DNA of 47,451 nucleotides from Chloroflexales bacterium ZM16-3. Its GTDB lineage: Bacteria > Chloroflexota > Chloroflexia > Chloroflexales > Chloroflexaceae. The position numbers were made by a program, and so were the translations under genes. Location of the stretch: positions 1-47,451 of the forward strand of contig RYFE02000037.1 of assembly GCA_004138175.2 (NCBI GenBank). Direction: 5' to 3'. The notes below the pieces were generated by a model that worked only from the letters and a program-made list of their open reading frames with translations, was not told the DNA's origin and did not search any database. Positions 25,701 to 33,170 of this stretch are shown piece by piece (within the stretch, counting starts at the first letter, position 1; each line of letters starts with the position of its first letter).

Positions 25701-25883
25701 GACGGCGATCTGGTCAGCTTCTACGTGCAGGGCGGCGTGCCCTACGCCATCATCGCCAACCACTCGCACAAAAAGGGCAACCGCTGCATCCTGATCACGC
25801 CGAAGAGCCTGGCGGTGGTAAAGAAGGGCCAGACCCGCCTGATGCGCACCGTGGCCTACCCGGTGCCCTGCCCGGTGAACTAG
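19785..25883 (+). CDS. Giant secreted beta-helix / gingipain-like (C25) peptidase-like protein with LPGTY repeats
   Basis: 2032 aa from ATG 19785, after AGAGGGGGG. Signal peptide: basic start, hydrophobic stretch, cleavage near SARA. Residues about 45-420 are a parallel beta-helix (GGAIYNTGSLT repeats), about 420-650 a second one (DGDGSLRQAILDSNG opening). Then a pre-peptidase-like beta sandwich is interrupted near 764-843 by fifteen LPGTY units and one LPERY. From about 905 comes a C25/caspase-like region: YIVLVGGDESIPFFRYPD, candidate catalytic His in FFTGHFDAG (near 1178) and Cys in GLGCHSGYN (near 1216). Ig-like domains follow, and a final domain with no anchor. It is probably exported or surface-displayed; protease activity is inferred. 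Confidence 0.85.
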   Translation: MDNRHIGRGSRGGRALRLWAVMLLLAMVALWLPTGSARAAAPIAVGCTGTAGDVAGLISAISQANTQSGADTISLAAGCTYALGAVNNSAGGPNGLPVISGSLTILGNGATIARSAGSPAFRILKNSGTLTLDGVTLAGGLASGSNGGAIYNTGSLTMLSSTVTGSRAHGSRRNGGNGGAIYNTGSLTVSASTLASNQALGGDGASHSGSLGGSGFGGAIFSTAGSSVTIINSTISGNQALGGPDRDDDHDDDSYSGAGGGIFSDRAAVTISSSTIYANAIQDGAHDHAFGGGVFAKGGSLSYRNSILLGNGSSDCAVIWGALSSLGSNLLAADGGCPSSGDLLLTEQSPGILPLANNGGPTLTHALAADSPAINAADSASCPPTDQRGVARPQGACDIGAFEYRSPVLDSVYTVTTDADDGDGSLRQAILDSNGNAGFDTIIFALPAGPQTISLASPLPAITDHVVIDATGQSGVTIDGAAAGTLSGLRINAGGSSVRGLGFTGFSGAGIEITSSNNTVESNIIVNNGGAGISVISGTGNSLRQNRISDNGGLGIDLDGDGQISSGPGAGANNLQPFPQISAASENTSDTLIAGSLATQPETSYSIDLYASVSCDTSGNGEGQTYLGSTDLDTNGSFSLSLPRTDLSGLWITAVATDDAGNSSEFSPCVPVNTNNLWTNAIPLSLQPTSNPQAIGALGATISQKITSPYQERWYRFPVTPGSRVRITLNGLPGSAITLHRDLPTIYAQLGNPQSAVKTSASNLPGTYLPGTYLPGTYLPGTYLPGTYLPGTYLPGTYLPGTYLPGTYLPGTYLPGTYLPGTYLPGTYLPGTYLPGTYLPERYAGAIFNSLMAVGAEPNVAAQTIERSSWDLSEDLYVRVVGPVDQGQSFSLSVTVEGGACASLESPPADMLAIDGGAPSVTRTSLIIWDSQRFAEAHPDNTTAQIAGLRTSLATFANRSEIGGEVIDLADHATYPRVAFARAQLQANTDCTAAANMVANEIKAVIDAHRGASLQYIVLVGGDESIPFFRYPDQAGLGNENEYYPPVVESSPSNASLRDGRVLGQDGYGASTTIWRGSYELPLPDLAVGRLVGDADTVSGMLATYAGVSGVVTPHSALVTGYDFVADGATAVSADLSQGLDTAPTDLIQEPGDATAWTAKDLGDLLLKQRHDLIFFTGHFDAGNMLAADYATSLPASDILSAPADFTNTILFGLGCHSGYNVPPPDAISGFSPSPDWPEAYAMRGASYIAATGYAYGDTELVEYGERYLVNLARELRTGSGPVALGSALIRAKQAYLSEKASISGMDEKTLLQFSLYGLPMLKVNMPGQRITAASSSVVSGTVGAGGPGASFGLQLGQSAAGSTEITVSSAPTSSTVTLTDASGGSVDTSYYSGGSGAVANPAEPILPLELRNVGVSGQVLRGVGFRSGSYSDLAQIIPLTSAPTTENSRSFTSFYSQTFYPAQPWSVNSMGDLTNGDPNLAAIVGQYRSNGAGTIDGTLRLFSSMGFRTYYLNKSWAQNTATREAGVAPAPQIREVTTERLSPTSVRVRVFAAASSSVDLQEVWITYTDLAAPGSWQSIDLTAAPGEPGYWEATANLTETAVFMAQAVSATGLVSLDTNSGAFYPVAQPASTTLTGTALSALSAPGSGTFGQPVSFLARLTDQDGAVLGNRLLRLTIGTQSAFASTDSAGEATVSIRLSQPAGSYTAQISFAGSPGYSSTSLALPFAIQKANSSLAISPAGPVVATGSNPGISAVLTGTGGAPIVDRSVIFIATADAGGSFGQTAKTGPSGRAILSAVSWPAGTYSLRASFAGGVPLPDFTLSDPSYTSSASGAVSLTIVNQPDTEISDGPSGTSGDTLVSFSFSGSGGVAPLSFACSLDGEDFAPCSSPASYDHLADGAHTFQVRAVDAGGVADPTPAERSWTTQVIYRATEQGEQIWIERNVALAGMGDYDGKQKDGWALVARTNGDDDDGDLVSFYVQGGVPYAIIANHSHKKGNRCILITPKSLAVVKKGQTRLMRTVAYPVPCPVN
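22074..22313 (+). repeat. 15-bp tandem repeat coding for LPGTY
   Basis: Fifteen LPGTY units of 15 bp plus a terminal LPERY. Units differ only in synonymous positions (GGAACC versus GGGACG, TAC versus TAT), so the peptide is under stronger constraint than the DNA, or the array was recently expanded from a few variants. Confidence 0.95.
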
Positions 25884-25907
25884 AGGGCTACCCCGTACGG
25901 TGAGGGT

Positions 25908-26073
25908 GTGGGAGAGCGAAGCTCTCCCACAAAAAAACCTGATTGTGCTGCGGCGTGGCGTAGCCGCGCCGCAGCACAATCAGTGCAGCATGTGCCTGCT
26001 GGCAACAAAAACAATCACGATGATGCGAAAAGGGGCCAGCTTGGCTGGCCCCTTTTCGCATCATCGTGATTGT
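25908..26073. repeat. Composite three-hairpin element, copy A
   Basis: Three hairpins in a row between convergent genes. H1: GTGGGAGAGC-GAA-GCTCTCCCAC then seven A (25908-25937). H2: 19-bp arms starting GATTGTGCTGCGGCG (25941-25981) with one G-T mismatch. A 26-bp tail ending GCTGGCAACA (25982-26007). H3: perfect 30-bp arms around TTG (26011-26073), ending 3 bp before the stop of the cyclase gene. H1, H2 and tail are nearly identical to copy B at 44623-44721; the H3 arms differ except for the GGCCAGC/GCTGGCC centre. H3 probably terminates both genes. Confidence 0.85.
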
Positions 26074-26076
26074 AAA

Positions 26077-29000
26077 TCAGCCCTGAAGCGCCAGCGCCAC
26101 CACGTCATCAAAGCTCATCGCCTGGCCCTGCGCCAGGGCGGCCGCTGCGTCGTCGCCAAGGGATCGGTGCGCCGGGGCAAGGAGCGTGTCGAGCGCCTCT
26201 TGCTCATTTGCCGGGAGCGGCGCGCCAAGCTCCGCGCGCAGACTCATCGCAGCCCCTGCGATCCGGAGCGCTAGATCGGCGCGCCCCCGCGCCGCCGCCA
26301 TGCCGGCATAGTCCTCAAGACAGTAGGCCACAGCGATGCGATCCCCAACCTCCAGGTTCAGCTCCAGGCTCTCGCGGAGCATGGCCAACAGGCCATCAAC
26401 CTCACCGTTATGCAGCAGCAGGTTCGCCAGGCTGCTCAGCGAGTTCGCAGTGCCCCACTTATCGCCCAGCGCGCGCCGAATGGCGACACTCTCCTCTAGC
26501 AGCGTGCGCGCCCGCACCGTATCACCTACGTAGCGCGCCACTAAGCCGGAGTTATTCAGGAGCCCGCCGATCTTCCAGCGATCACCCAGTTCGCGCAGTG
26601 TCGCCAGGCTCTCGGCAAATGCGGGCGCCGCACCCGCGTAGTCCTGTCGGAAGAGCGCCACCATACCAAGGTTATTTAACAGCCCGGCGACCTCTGGCCG
26701 GTTGCCCAGATCGCGCAGCATCTCCAGGCTCTCTTCATAGCGCACCTGGGCCAGCCGCAGGTCGCCCTGCTGATTGGCCAGGGTGCCGCCACCCTTGAGC
26801 ACATTCGCCCGCGCAGCCAGCAGCCCCGGCGTGCGCTCGCTCACCTCCGCCAGGTCGAGGGCCTGCTGGTAGCACTGCCCAGCCTTCGCGTAGTCGCCCT
26901 GGAGGCGGTAGACCTCGCCGATATCGGAGATCGTCTGGATCGCGCCAGGCTGGTCATCTAGGGTGAGGAATCCGACCCTGGCGTGCTCCAGCCAGATCAG
27001 CGCGTCCTCGTAGTCGCCGCGCTTGCGCAGCAGCCAGCCGGTTGCCCGCTGGCACTCCACCACCATGCGCGCATCACCTGCGCCCTCGGCCAGATCGAGC
27101 GCCCGCTGGTAGCTCGTGGCCGCGTCATCCCACTCGCCCACCAGGTCGAGCACCTGGCCCAGCCGAAAGTGGATCGGCCCGCGCTCGTCCTCAGGCAGCA
27201 GCCTGAGCAGCCGCTGGTAGTAGTCAATCGCCGTCGCATTAGCGTAGGCGGCCTGCGCAGCCTCGCCAGCCAGCCGCAGGTACAAGCGGCGCTTCTCCTC
27301 CTTGGTGCTGTGGTCGTAGTGGAAGGCCAGCAGATCGAGAAATACCCCCAGCCCGCCCGCGTATGCCTGCTCGATGAAGTCGCCCACCTGGCCGTGCAGC
27401 CATGCCCGCGTCTCGAAGGGCAGGCTCTCGTAGGCCACGCCGTGGGTGAGAATGTGCTTGAACAGGTAGGACCAGTCGGGGTCGGGCTGGTCAACCAGGG
27501 TCAGCTCCATGCGGCTCATCGCGTCGAGGTCGGCGCGCACCTGGGTCGGCAGGCCGAGCGAGGGGTGGATGCCCCAGAGCCATGCGGCGCGGAAGGAGCG
27601 CCCGATCACGCTGGCCACCTTCAGCGTCGTCTTCTGGTTCTCGCTGAGCTGGTCGATCCGGCTGAGGATCAGGCTGTAGAGGCTGGTGGGCAGGTCGAGC
27701 TGCTCAAGCTCGCGGGCGTTGCGCGGGGCGATCCCCCGGTTGTGCAGGTAGTTCAGCAGCTCCTCAATGAAGAAGGGGTTGCCCTGGGCGCGCGCCACCA
27801 GCAGATCGATCACATCGCCCGGCAGGTCGCTGGCCATATCCAGGTGTACCTGCTTCAGCCCGATCAGATCGGCGGCCTCAGCCTGGCTCAGCTCAGTCAG
27901 CTGGATCACCGTGCAGTACGGCAGGCTCGTTATCCTTGGCGGGCGCAGGTAGTCGAGCTCGGGCGGCCGGTAGGCCACCACGATCATCACGGGCATGTCG
28001 AAGATCGCCCGGCCCGCGATCTCGACCAGGTCGTGAGAGAGCGGGTCGAGCCAGTGCGAGTCCTCGATCAGGATCATCAGCGGGTTCGCCTGGCTGCGCA
28101 CCCGCAGGCACGTCACCAGCAGCGCCTCCAGCGAGATCTTGCGCAGCCGCGAGTCGAGCGATCGAGTCAGATCATTGTCGGGGATGGGCAGGTTCAGCGG
28201 CAGCCCGAGCAGCGGCATACGCGGGAGCAGGTCAGGGTCGATCTCGCGCAGGGCCGTCTCAAGCTGGCCGATCTGCTCCTCGGCGGGCGCGCTGCGGTCG
28301 AGCCCGAAGATCGCCTGGAGGATGCTCTCCCATGCCAGGTAGCTGTCGTTGGTGCCGTAGCTCTGCGCCTCGCCGCTGTAGACCGTCATCCCGCGGCCGC
28401 CGCCCATCTGGATGCACTCAAAGACCAGGCGCGACTTGCCCAGGCCGGCCTCGCCGGTGATCGCCACGATCCGGCCCTGCCCGCCGATCACCTCGGTCAT
28501 CAGACCCTCGATCCGATCTAGCTCAGCCTGACGCCCCACCATCGGCAGGCTATACATCGCCGCATGCACATGCACCTGCTGGCGGCTGCTGGCATCCAGC
28601 AGGCGGTAGGCCGTCAGCGGCTCGCTGCGGCCCTTCACCAGCAGCGGCGGCAGGGGCTCCCACGTGAATATCGCCGACGCGCCCTGGCGAGCGCTCTCGT
28701 TCACATAGATCTGACCGGGGCTCGCTGCCTGCATCAGCCGGGCGGCCATATTAACCTCCTCGCCGAGCGCGCCGTAGGTGAGCCGATCCGCACTGCCGTA
28801 GGCTCCAGTGCGCAGGCTCCCGTGGCTAATGCCGATCTTCACATCGCGGATGAAGCTCAGCTCTACGGGCGGGGCGCGCAGGATCAGAGCGGTTGCGGCG
28901 ATGCGTGCAGCGTCGTCCTCGTGGGCCAGCGGCGCGCCGAAGACCCCGTAGAAGTAGCTGCCCTTATCGCCGATCGTCAGCTGGAGCAGCGAGCCCTCGT

Positions 29001-29988
29001 AGCGGCCCATAATCCCCTGCGCCCAGCGGATGTAGGCGTCAAGCTTCTCGCCCGCCGCGTCATCGTGGTCGTAATCGATCCCGGTGAAGCTCACAAAGAG
29101 CGCGAAGGCCGGGCGCAGCTCGGCAATAAACTGGCCCTGGCCAGCCTTCAGGCGTGCGTAGATCGGCGGCAGCAGCCAGCCCCGCAGCTGCTCCGCGTCG
29201 AGCGCCTCCCACACAATCGTCGCCCAGGGCATCGGCACAACCGGCGCGCCCAGCCCGCTCAGCACCGCAAACCGCTGCCCCTCCGCATCCTCACGCCAGT
29301 CAGCGATCTCTGGTGGATGGCCCAGGGCGCCCAGCACCTCAGACGAGATCAGCACCTCGCCCTTCTGAGCCAGGTGCTCGCCCGCCACCATCCGGTCCAC
29401 CGTGCGCCCGGCGAGCGCATCAATCAGCTGGATTCGCGGGTCGCCCACCAGAAAGCGGCGCACTGGCCCATAGGCCACCGCAACCTTCATCGCCAGCGTA
29501 ACCACCGTGCCGCCAGGGGTGCGCAGCGCGGCGAAGGCTGCCATCTCGCGCTGCATATCTAGCGCGCAGGCAGCGGCCCTGTCGGCGGCTCCGGGGATCA
29601 GGGGTCGGGGGTCGGGGGTCGGGGGTCGGGGGTCGGGGGTCGGGAGTCGGGAGTCGGGAGTCGCTTCCCCCGACTCCCGACTCCTGACTCCCGACCCCTG
29701 AGCAGCGAACCAGCAGGTGATCGCATCTCCGGCAAAGCCGATCACCGAGCCGTGGTAGCGATGAACGTGGGCCACCAGCGCGGTATAGATCGCGTTGAGC
29801 TGGCGCGAGAGCTCCTCGGCGCCACGCTGCGGGCCAAGCTCGCGGGCCAGGCTATTGGTCAGCGGGGTGAAGCCAGAGATATCGGCGAACAGCACCGCGC
29901 CGACGCTCCGGTCGGGCAGCGCGCCGCCGCTCGCCAGGGCGTGGCAGCGGTCGATCGGGAGGTAAGCCGCAAGGCTCTGCGTCATCAT
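26077..29988 (-). CDS. Soluble-adenylyl-cyclase-like regulator: tandem cyclase domains, AAA ATPase, TPR repeats
   Basis: 1303 aa. Domain 1 (about 25-250) has both metal-binding aspartates of class III cyclases (VLFADISGFT and GFAGDAITCW) but no transition-state Asn/Arg. Domain 2 (about 300-480) has Ser in place of the first Asp (LFVSFTG) but carries YGALGEEVNMAARL with the Asn-x3-Arg motif. The split of catalytic residues is that of soluble adenylyl cyclases acting as an internal heterodimer. Then an AAA ATPase (Walker A GEAGLGKS near 515) and from about 900 some ten TPR-like repeats. A heptad repeat array is translated in frame inside domain 1. It probably makes cAMP in response to signals bound by the C-terminal part. 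Confidence 0.88.
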   Translation of the reverse strand: MMTQSLAAYLPIDRCHALASGGALPDRSVGAVLFADISGFTPLTNSLARELGPQRGAEELSRQLNAIYTALVAHVHRYHGSVIGFAGDAITCWFAAQGSGVRSRESGEATPDSRLPTPDPRPPTPDPRPLIPGAADRAAACALDMQREMAAFAALRTPGGTVVTLAMKVAVAYGPVRRFLVGDPRIQLIDALAGRTVDRMVAGEHLAQKGEVLISSEVLGALGHPPEIADWREDAEGQRFAVLSGLGAPVVPMPWATIVWEALDAEQLRGWLLPPIYARLKAGQGQFIAELRPAFALFVSFTGIDYDHDDAAGEKLDAYIRWAQGIMGRYEGSLLQLTIGDKGSYFYGVFGAPLAHEDDAARIAATALILRAPPVELSFIRDVKIGISHGSLRTGAYGSADRLTYGALGEEVNMAARLMQAASPGQIYVNESARQGASAIFTWEPLPPLLVKGRSEPLTAYRLLDASSRQQVHVHAAMYSLPMVGRQAELDRIEGLMTEVIGGQGRIVAITGEAGLGKSRLVFECIQMGGGRGMTVYSGEAQSYGTNDSYLAWESILQAIFGLDRSAPAEEQIGQLETALREIDPDLLPRMPLLGLPLNLPIPDNDLTRSLDSRLRKISLEALLVTCLRVRSQANPLMILIEDSHWLDPLSHDLVEIAGRAIFDMPVMIVVAYRPPELDYLRPPRITSLPYCTVIQLTELSQAEAADLIGLKQVHLDMASDLPGDVIDLLVARAQGNPFFIEELLNYLHNRGIAPRNARELEQLDLPTSLYSLILSRIDQLSENQKTTLKVASVIGRSFRAAWLWGIHPSLGLPTQVRADLDAMSRMELTLVDQPDPDWSYLFKHILTHGVAYESLPFETRAWLHGQVGDFIEQAYAGGLGVFLDLLAFHYDHSTKEEKRRLYLRLAGEAAQAAYANATAIDYYQRLLRLLPEDERGPIHFRLGQVLDLVGEWDDAATSYQRALDLAEGAGDARMVVECQRATGWLLRKRGDYEDALIWLEHARVGFLTLDDQPGAIQTISDIGEVYRLQGDYAKAGQCYQQALDLAEVSERTPGLLAARANVLKGGGTLANQQGDLRLAQVRYEESLEMLRDLGNRPEVAGLLNNLGMVALFRQDYAGAAPAFAESLATLRELGDRWKIGGLLNNSGLVARYVGDTVRARTLLEESVAIRRALGDKWGTANSLSSLANLLLHNGEVDGLLAMLRESLELNLEVGDRIAVAYCLEDYAGMAAARGRADLALRIAGAAMSLRAELGAPLPANEQEALDTLLAPAHRSLGDDAAAALAQGQAMSFDDVVALALQG
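29591..29700. repeat. Large heptanucleotide array in the first cyclase domain
   Basis: Roughly nine units of GGGGGTC/GGGAGTC, a short spacer, then about four units in inverted orientation (CGACTCC), so the DNA can fold into a long hairpin. It is translated as about 36 residues rich in PDPRPPT and SRESG between the second metal aspartate and the next helix, presumably a surface loop. Confidence 0.9.
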
Positions 29989-30039
29989 CGCTCGCCTTCA
30001 GAGATGCCACAAGGCCCCAGGCCGCCCCGTAGGGGCTGA

Positions 30040-30070
30040 ACCTGTTGCCTGTTGCTGTTGTCTGCTGTCT
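30040..30070. repeat. Degenerate heptanucleotide repeat in the cyclase upstream region
   Basis: Units of CCTGTTG / CTGTTGT / CTGCTGT. The 228-bp gap between the cyclase start (29988) and the next gene end (30217) otherwise holds no clear promoter. Confidence 0.5.
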
Positions 30071-30216
30071 TAACGAAGCGCGAGCGGGAGAGCGAGGGGA
30101 GGCGCGCTGTGTACGCGGGGGTGGGTAGCTTACCGGCTCGTGCTCCTGCACGCGCCACACATAGAATAGAGCCCGCCGGATCGTATGATCTGAACGATCA
30201 CTTGGCGGAGGAATCG

Positions 30217-30705
30217 CTATGGGAGACGACGATAAGGAGGATCGTCATTATAGCTGATCACCCGCTCCTCCAGATCGCCGAGGTCGAGCAGGCGCGCGGC
30301 GACCCAGCTCAGGGTGAATGTGGGGATCGGCTGCGTGAAGGGGATCAGCGCCTCGATCACCGCCTTGTTGCGCAGCCCGCGCAGGCCCATCCGGTCCAGG
30401 ATGATCCAGCTGATCGGGGCGGAGAAGATATCCAGGGCGAAGTCGAGCAGGTCGAGCAGCACCACCAGCAAGAGCGGCACATAGCGCATCGTGGTGAAGA
30501 AACCGGCATCGGGCGGCACCGGCAGGCGGCGGATCTGCCGCACCATCAGCGCCAGGCCGATCAGGGCGACGAGCAGCGCCGTACCCATGGCAACAAGCAG
30601 CCAGAAGAGCAGCTGTCCGATCCCGCTATTGAACATATCAGTAAAACCTTTGATCTTGGCCTCTACCTTGTCTATAGCCGCAGGCAGAGGGATTGAGCCT
30701 GTCAT
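30217..30705 (-). CDS. Small integral membrane protein
   Basis: 162 aa from ATG 30705 (MTGSIPLPAAIDKVEAK). Two hydrophobic segments are clear: LLFWLLVAMGTALLVALIGL near 30-55 and YVPLLLVVLLDLLDFALDIF near 75-95, with further weak hydrophobic parts. The N-terminal amphipathic helix and the C-terminal polar end (DDPPYRRLP) should be cytoplasmic or periplasmic tails. No family is recognised. Upstream is a 58-bp palindromic repeat. Confidence 0.65.
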   Translation of the reverse strand: MTGSIPLPAAIDKVEAKIKGFTDMFNSGIGQLLFWLLVAMGTALLVALIGLALMVRQIRRLPVPPDAGFFTTMRYVPLLLVVLLDLLDFALDIFSAPISWIILDRMGLRGLRNKAVIEALIPFTQPIPTFTLSWVAARLLDLGDLEERVISYNDDPPYRRLP

Positions 30706-30732
30706 TGGGTAGTGTCCCAATGTGGAGTGGTG

Positions 30733-30790
30733 GTCATTCCGAGCGAAGCGAGGAATCCCGGCCGGGACCCTTCGCTTCGCTCAGGGTGAC
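30733..30790. repeat. 58-bp palindromic repeat, copy 1
   Basis: GTCATTCCGAGCGAAGCGAG at the left and CTTCGCTTCGCTCAGGGTGAC at the right form an imperfect palindrome around CCGGCCGGGA. Copies of exactly the same length lie at 37253, 46149 and 47277. Confidence 0.9.
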
Positions 30791-30859
30791 ATTCGAGATA
30801 GATCCACTACCGGATTGAGCCGGTCATCGTAAGGCACCCAGCTCCAGCAACTCAGTGGC

Positions 30860-31195
30860 TCAACGGTTCCGCTCAGTACCATAGGACGAGCGCCTAACAC
30901 TGCGAGTTGCGAGCCAGGCCCAGAGCAAGGAGGCCCCGACGGGCACAATGATTGCTGTAGCAAGTGTCGAGAGCTCAAGCACAGCGCCAAACTGCCGCTG
31001 GGTCACGTCAAGTGCGGACAGCGGAGCCACCAGGGGCCACGTCACGGCATAGAGCGCCGCAAAGGCGGGGCTATCGGGGCGGGCGGCCAGCAGGCGGGCC
31101 AGCAGGCGGGCCAGCAGCAGCGCCTCGACCGCCCCGGCGAGCCAGGCCAGAATCGCGCCCCGCACCTGCATCTTTTCCGCAGATTCGTTCGTCAT
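30860..31195 (-). CDS. Small membrane protein, possibly YggT-like
   Basis: 111 aa from ATG 31195. Two or three hydrophobic stretches (AILAWLAGAVEALLLARLLA and ELSTLATAIIVPVGASLLWAW) separated by VTWPLVAPLSALDVTQRQFG, which resembles YggT-family proteins in the proline-containing segment after the first helix. The C-terminus is basic. Start chosen at MTNESAEK because the upstream part is not hydrophobic or conserved-looking. It is divergent from the next gene across 166 bp in which no convincing promoter could be assigned. Confidence 0.6.
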   Translation of the reverse strand: MTNESAEKMQVRGAILAWLAGAVEALLLARLLARLLAARPDSPAFAALYAVTWPLVAPLSALDVTQRQFGAVLELSTLATAIIVPVGASLLWAWLATRSVRRSSYGTERNR

Positions 31196-31361
31196 AGACG
31201 CATACCTATAGCGGCAGACACTCACGCTCATATCATCTGTCTATAACTTTTGAACTATAGCATTTGTGACGTTGTTCTGATACACTAGGGGTGAGATAAC
31301 CAACTCACAATCCCACCCTCATGAAACTTAGAACGGCGCTATTGTACCAGGGGGCCACGCC

Positions 31362-31811
31362 GTGATCAATGCCACGACCCACCAGGGCACCGAGGGCGTC
31401 CTGCGCGCCGAAGCTCGGCCAGTTCGCCGCATCAGCTCGCGCGCGCTGATCATCATGATGGGCGTCGAACTTACGATGATCTTCGGCGTGCTCGTCTGGG
31501 CGCTGTTCTGGATGCTGCCCGTCAGCACCCCCTTCGCCTCGCAGCACAACCTCGCGCCAGTCGTCGAGACAGTGCGCAGCAGCCTCAGCGGCACGATCAA
31601 CGACCCGCTGATCGATATCGCGCCCGGGGTGAGCGCGCGGGCGAGCAATCTGCGCGGCCTAAGCATGGGCGGCTCGGTCTACTACTACTACGTCGAGGGC
31701 CACGCGAACTTCGACCCGCTGAGCCGTGGCGTTGTCGCCAGCGACGCGGTCGAGATCATGCTGCGCGACACCAGCGGCCCCAGTGCGATCGTGATCTACC
31801 GCCTGCGCTAG
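31362..31811 (+). CDS. Single-pass membrane protein of unknown function
   Basis: 149 aa, GTG start with AGGGGG about 9 nt upstream. One transmembrane helix (ALIIMMGVELTMIFGVLVWALFW) near 28-50, then an extracytoplasmic domain of about 95 residues with GSVYYYYVEGHANFDP and a C-terminal strand (SAIVIYRLR). A 14-codon ORF (31321-31365, MKLRTALLYQGATP) ends in TGA overlapping the GTG, possibly a coupled leader, but it lacks its own ribosome-binding site. No family is recognised. Confidence 0.65.
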   Translation: MINATTHQGTEGVLRAEARPVRRISSRALIIMMGVELTMIFGVLVWALFWMLPVSTPFASQHNLAPVVETVRSSLSGTINDPLIDIAPGVSARASNLRGLSMGGSVYYYYVEGHANFDPLSRGVVASDAVEIMLRDTSGPSAIVIYRLR

Positions 31812-31889
31812 AGCACTGAGCGGAACGATTCGCACCTTTCTAGCGCAGGCTCAATCGATCCGCCTGCCGCTATAGCGGCGGGCAACAGC

Positions 31890-31917
31890 AGGCCCGGCGC
31901 GCTCACGCGCCGGGCCT
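31890..31917. terminator. Bidirectional hairpin terminator
   Basis: Perfect 12-bp stem AGGCCCGGCGCG / CGCGCCGGGCCT with loop CTCA between two convergent genes. A smaller palindrome (CCGCTATAGCGG) lies 20 bp to the left. Right of it is a run of CTCAGTG-like repeats up to about 31950. Confidence 0.6.
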
Positions 31918-31949
31918 CAGTGTGTCTCAGTGCCCTCAGTGCCTCAGTG

Positions 31950-32228
31950 CTATGCCTTCTTCTTACCAGCCTCCCAGTCGCCCCAGTCACGATCCTCTGC
32001 GGCGCGTATCGCCCGGCGCTTCGCGACCCGCCGGGGCAGGGGGGCCACCTCGCGAAGCAGCTCCCAGAGCGACTCCTCCAGGTGCGGGTTCTGCTTGATC
32101 GCCTCGTCGACCATGGCGTAGTCGATCCCGCGCTGGTGCAGATCGGCGGCGATCCGACGCGCCGCGTCACGGTCGCCCGCGAGCAGGGCGTCTACAAGGC
32201 CAAACTCAGGCGGGAGTTGCTCTGCCAC
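31950..32228 (-). CDS. Small hypothetical protein
   Basis: 92 aa, helical and charged, no membrane segment (LLAGDRDAARRIAADLHQRG, then a basic end WEAGKKKA). No motif recognised. It follows map on the same strand with a 48-bp gap filled by heptanucleotide repeats, so it may be co-transcribed with map. Confidence 0.6.
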   Translation of the reverse strand: MAEQLPPEFGLVDALLAGDRDAARRIAADLHQRGIDYAMVDEAIKQNPHLEESLWELLREVAPLPRRVAKRRAIRAAEDRDWGDWEAGKKKA

Positions 32229-32246
32229 AGGCGCACCCCTTCATCC

Positions 32247-32275
32247 GGCAATCTGCAATCTGCAATCTACAATCG
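32247..32275. repeat. Heptanucleotide repeat (AATCTGC)
   Basis: Four units of CAATCTG/CAATCTA just upstream of the small hypothetical gene and directly after the map stop codon. The same family is at 34233-34316 and 35611-35645. Confidence 0.8.
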
Positions 32276-32276
32276 T

Positions 32277-33053
32277 CTAGGCCGTCAGGATAACCGGCCC
32301 ATCATCGGTGATCGCCAGGGTGTGCTCAAACTGCACCGAGCGCCGCCCGTCGCCCGTCCGCACCGTCCAGGAGTCAGAGTCGACCTTTGTCGTCGCGACG
32401 CCGGCGTTCACCATCGGCTCAATCGTAAACACCATGCCAGCCATAATCTTGCGGATGTTGCGCGGCTCGTCATAGTGCAGCACCGTCGGATCCTCGTGGA
32501 GGTTTTTGCCGAGCCCGTGTCCGGTATACTCGCGAACCACCGAGAAACCGCTGGCCTCGGCGTGCTGCTGGATCACCGCGCCGATCGTGCGCAGCGTCTT
32601 GCCGACGCGGGCCTGCTCAATGCCGAGGGCTAGACACTGCTTCGTCACCTCAATCAGCCGGTGCGTCTCATCATCGACATCGCCCACCGGGTAGGTCTCG
32701 CAGGCGTCGCCGATCCAGCCGTTGAGCCGCAGCCCAATATCTACGCCGATCACATCGCCCTGGCGCAGGCGCTCCTTCTTGCTCGGGATGCCGTGACAGA
32801 TCACGTCGTTCACCGACGCGCAGATCGTCGCGGGGAAGGGCGGGATGACGCCGCGCCGGCCGCCCGGCACATAGCCCTTATACACCGGGTCCGCGCCCTT
32901 GCCGCGGATAAACTCCTCGGCGATCGCGTCGAGCTCGGCAGTGGTGACGCCGGGCCGCACATGCTCACGCAGCAGATCGAAGGTGGCGCGCACGAGCTGG
33001 CCCGCTTCGCGCAGGAGCGCGATCTGTCGCGCTGATTTAAGTGTTACTGGCAT
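32277..33053 (-). CDS. map: Methionine aminopeptidase, type I
   Basis: 258 aa. It removes the initiator methionine from new proteins. Metal ligands are in place: D in GVDIGLRLNGWIGDAC (two Asp, near residues 100 and 111), H in EYTGHGLGKNLHE (near 174), E in FTIEPMV (near 207) and E in QFEHTLAI (near 243). Length and the substrate-side His in ICASVNDVICHGIP are standard. The downstream part of the window shows no adk/secY/infA neighbours that often accompany map. Confidence 0.95.
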   Translation of the reverse strand: MPVTLKSARQIALLREAGQLVRATFDLLREHVRPGVTTAELDAIAEEFIRGKGADPVYKGYVPGGRRGVIPPFPATICASVNDVICHGIPSKKERLRQGDVIGVDIGLRLNGWIGDACETYPVGDVDDETHRLIEVTKQCLALGIEQARVGKTLRTIGAVIQQHAEASGFSVVREYTGHGLGKNLHEDPTVLHYDEPRNIRKIMAGMVFTIEPMVNAGVATTKVDSDSWTVRTGDGRRSVQFEHTLAITDDGPVILTA

Positions 33054-33170
33054 AGTGTATTCGCTTTCTCACAGGGTGTACCAGTACACAGTATACCCCA
33101 TGCACGGCGCATTTCGCATCCTTGCGGGCGGCTGGAGCTGGGCTGTTGCAACGTCACCTCCCGGTGGGGG

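Noticed and set aside
26983-28521. 512-codon plus-strand ORF opposite the cyclase/ATPase gene
   Set aside because: Antisense shadow; no start signals or motifs.
30219-30257. 12-codon ORF MGDDDKEDRHYS with GGAGGA upstream
   Set aside because: It lies antisense to the end of the membrane protein gene, lacks a promoter and terminator, and is short enough to be chance.
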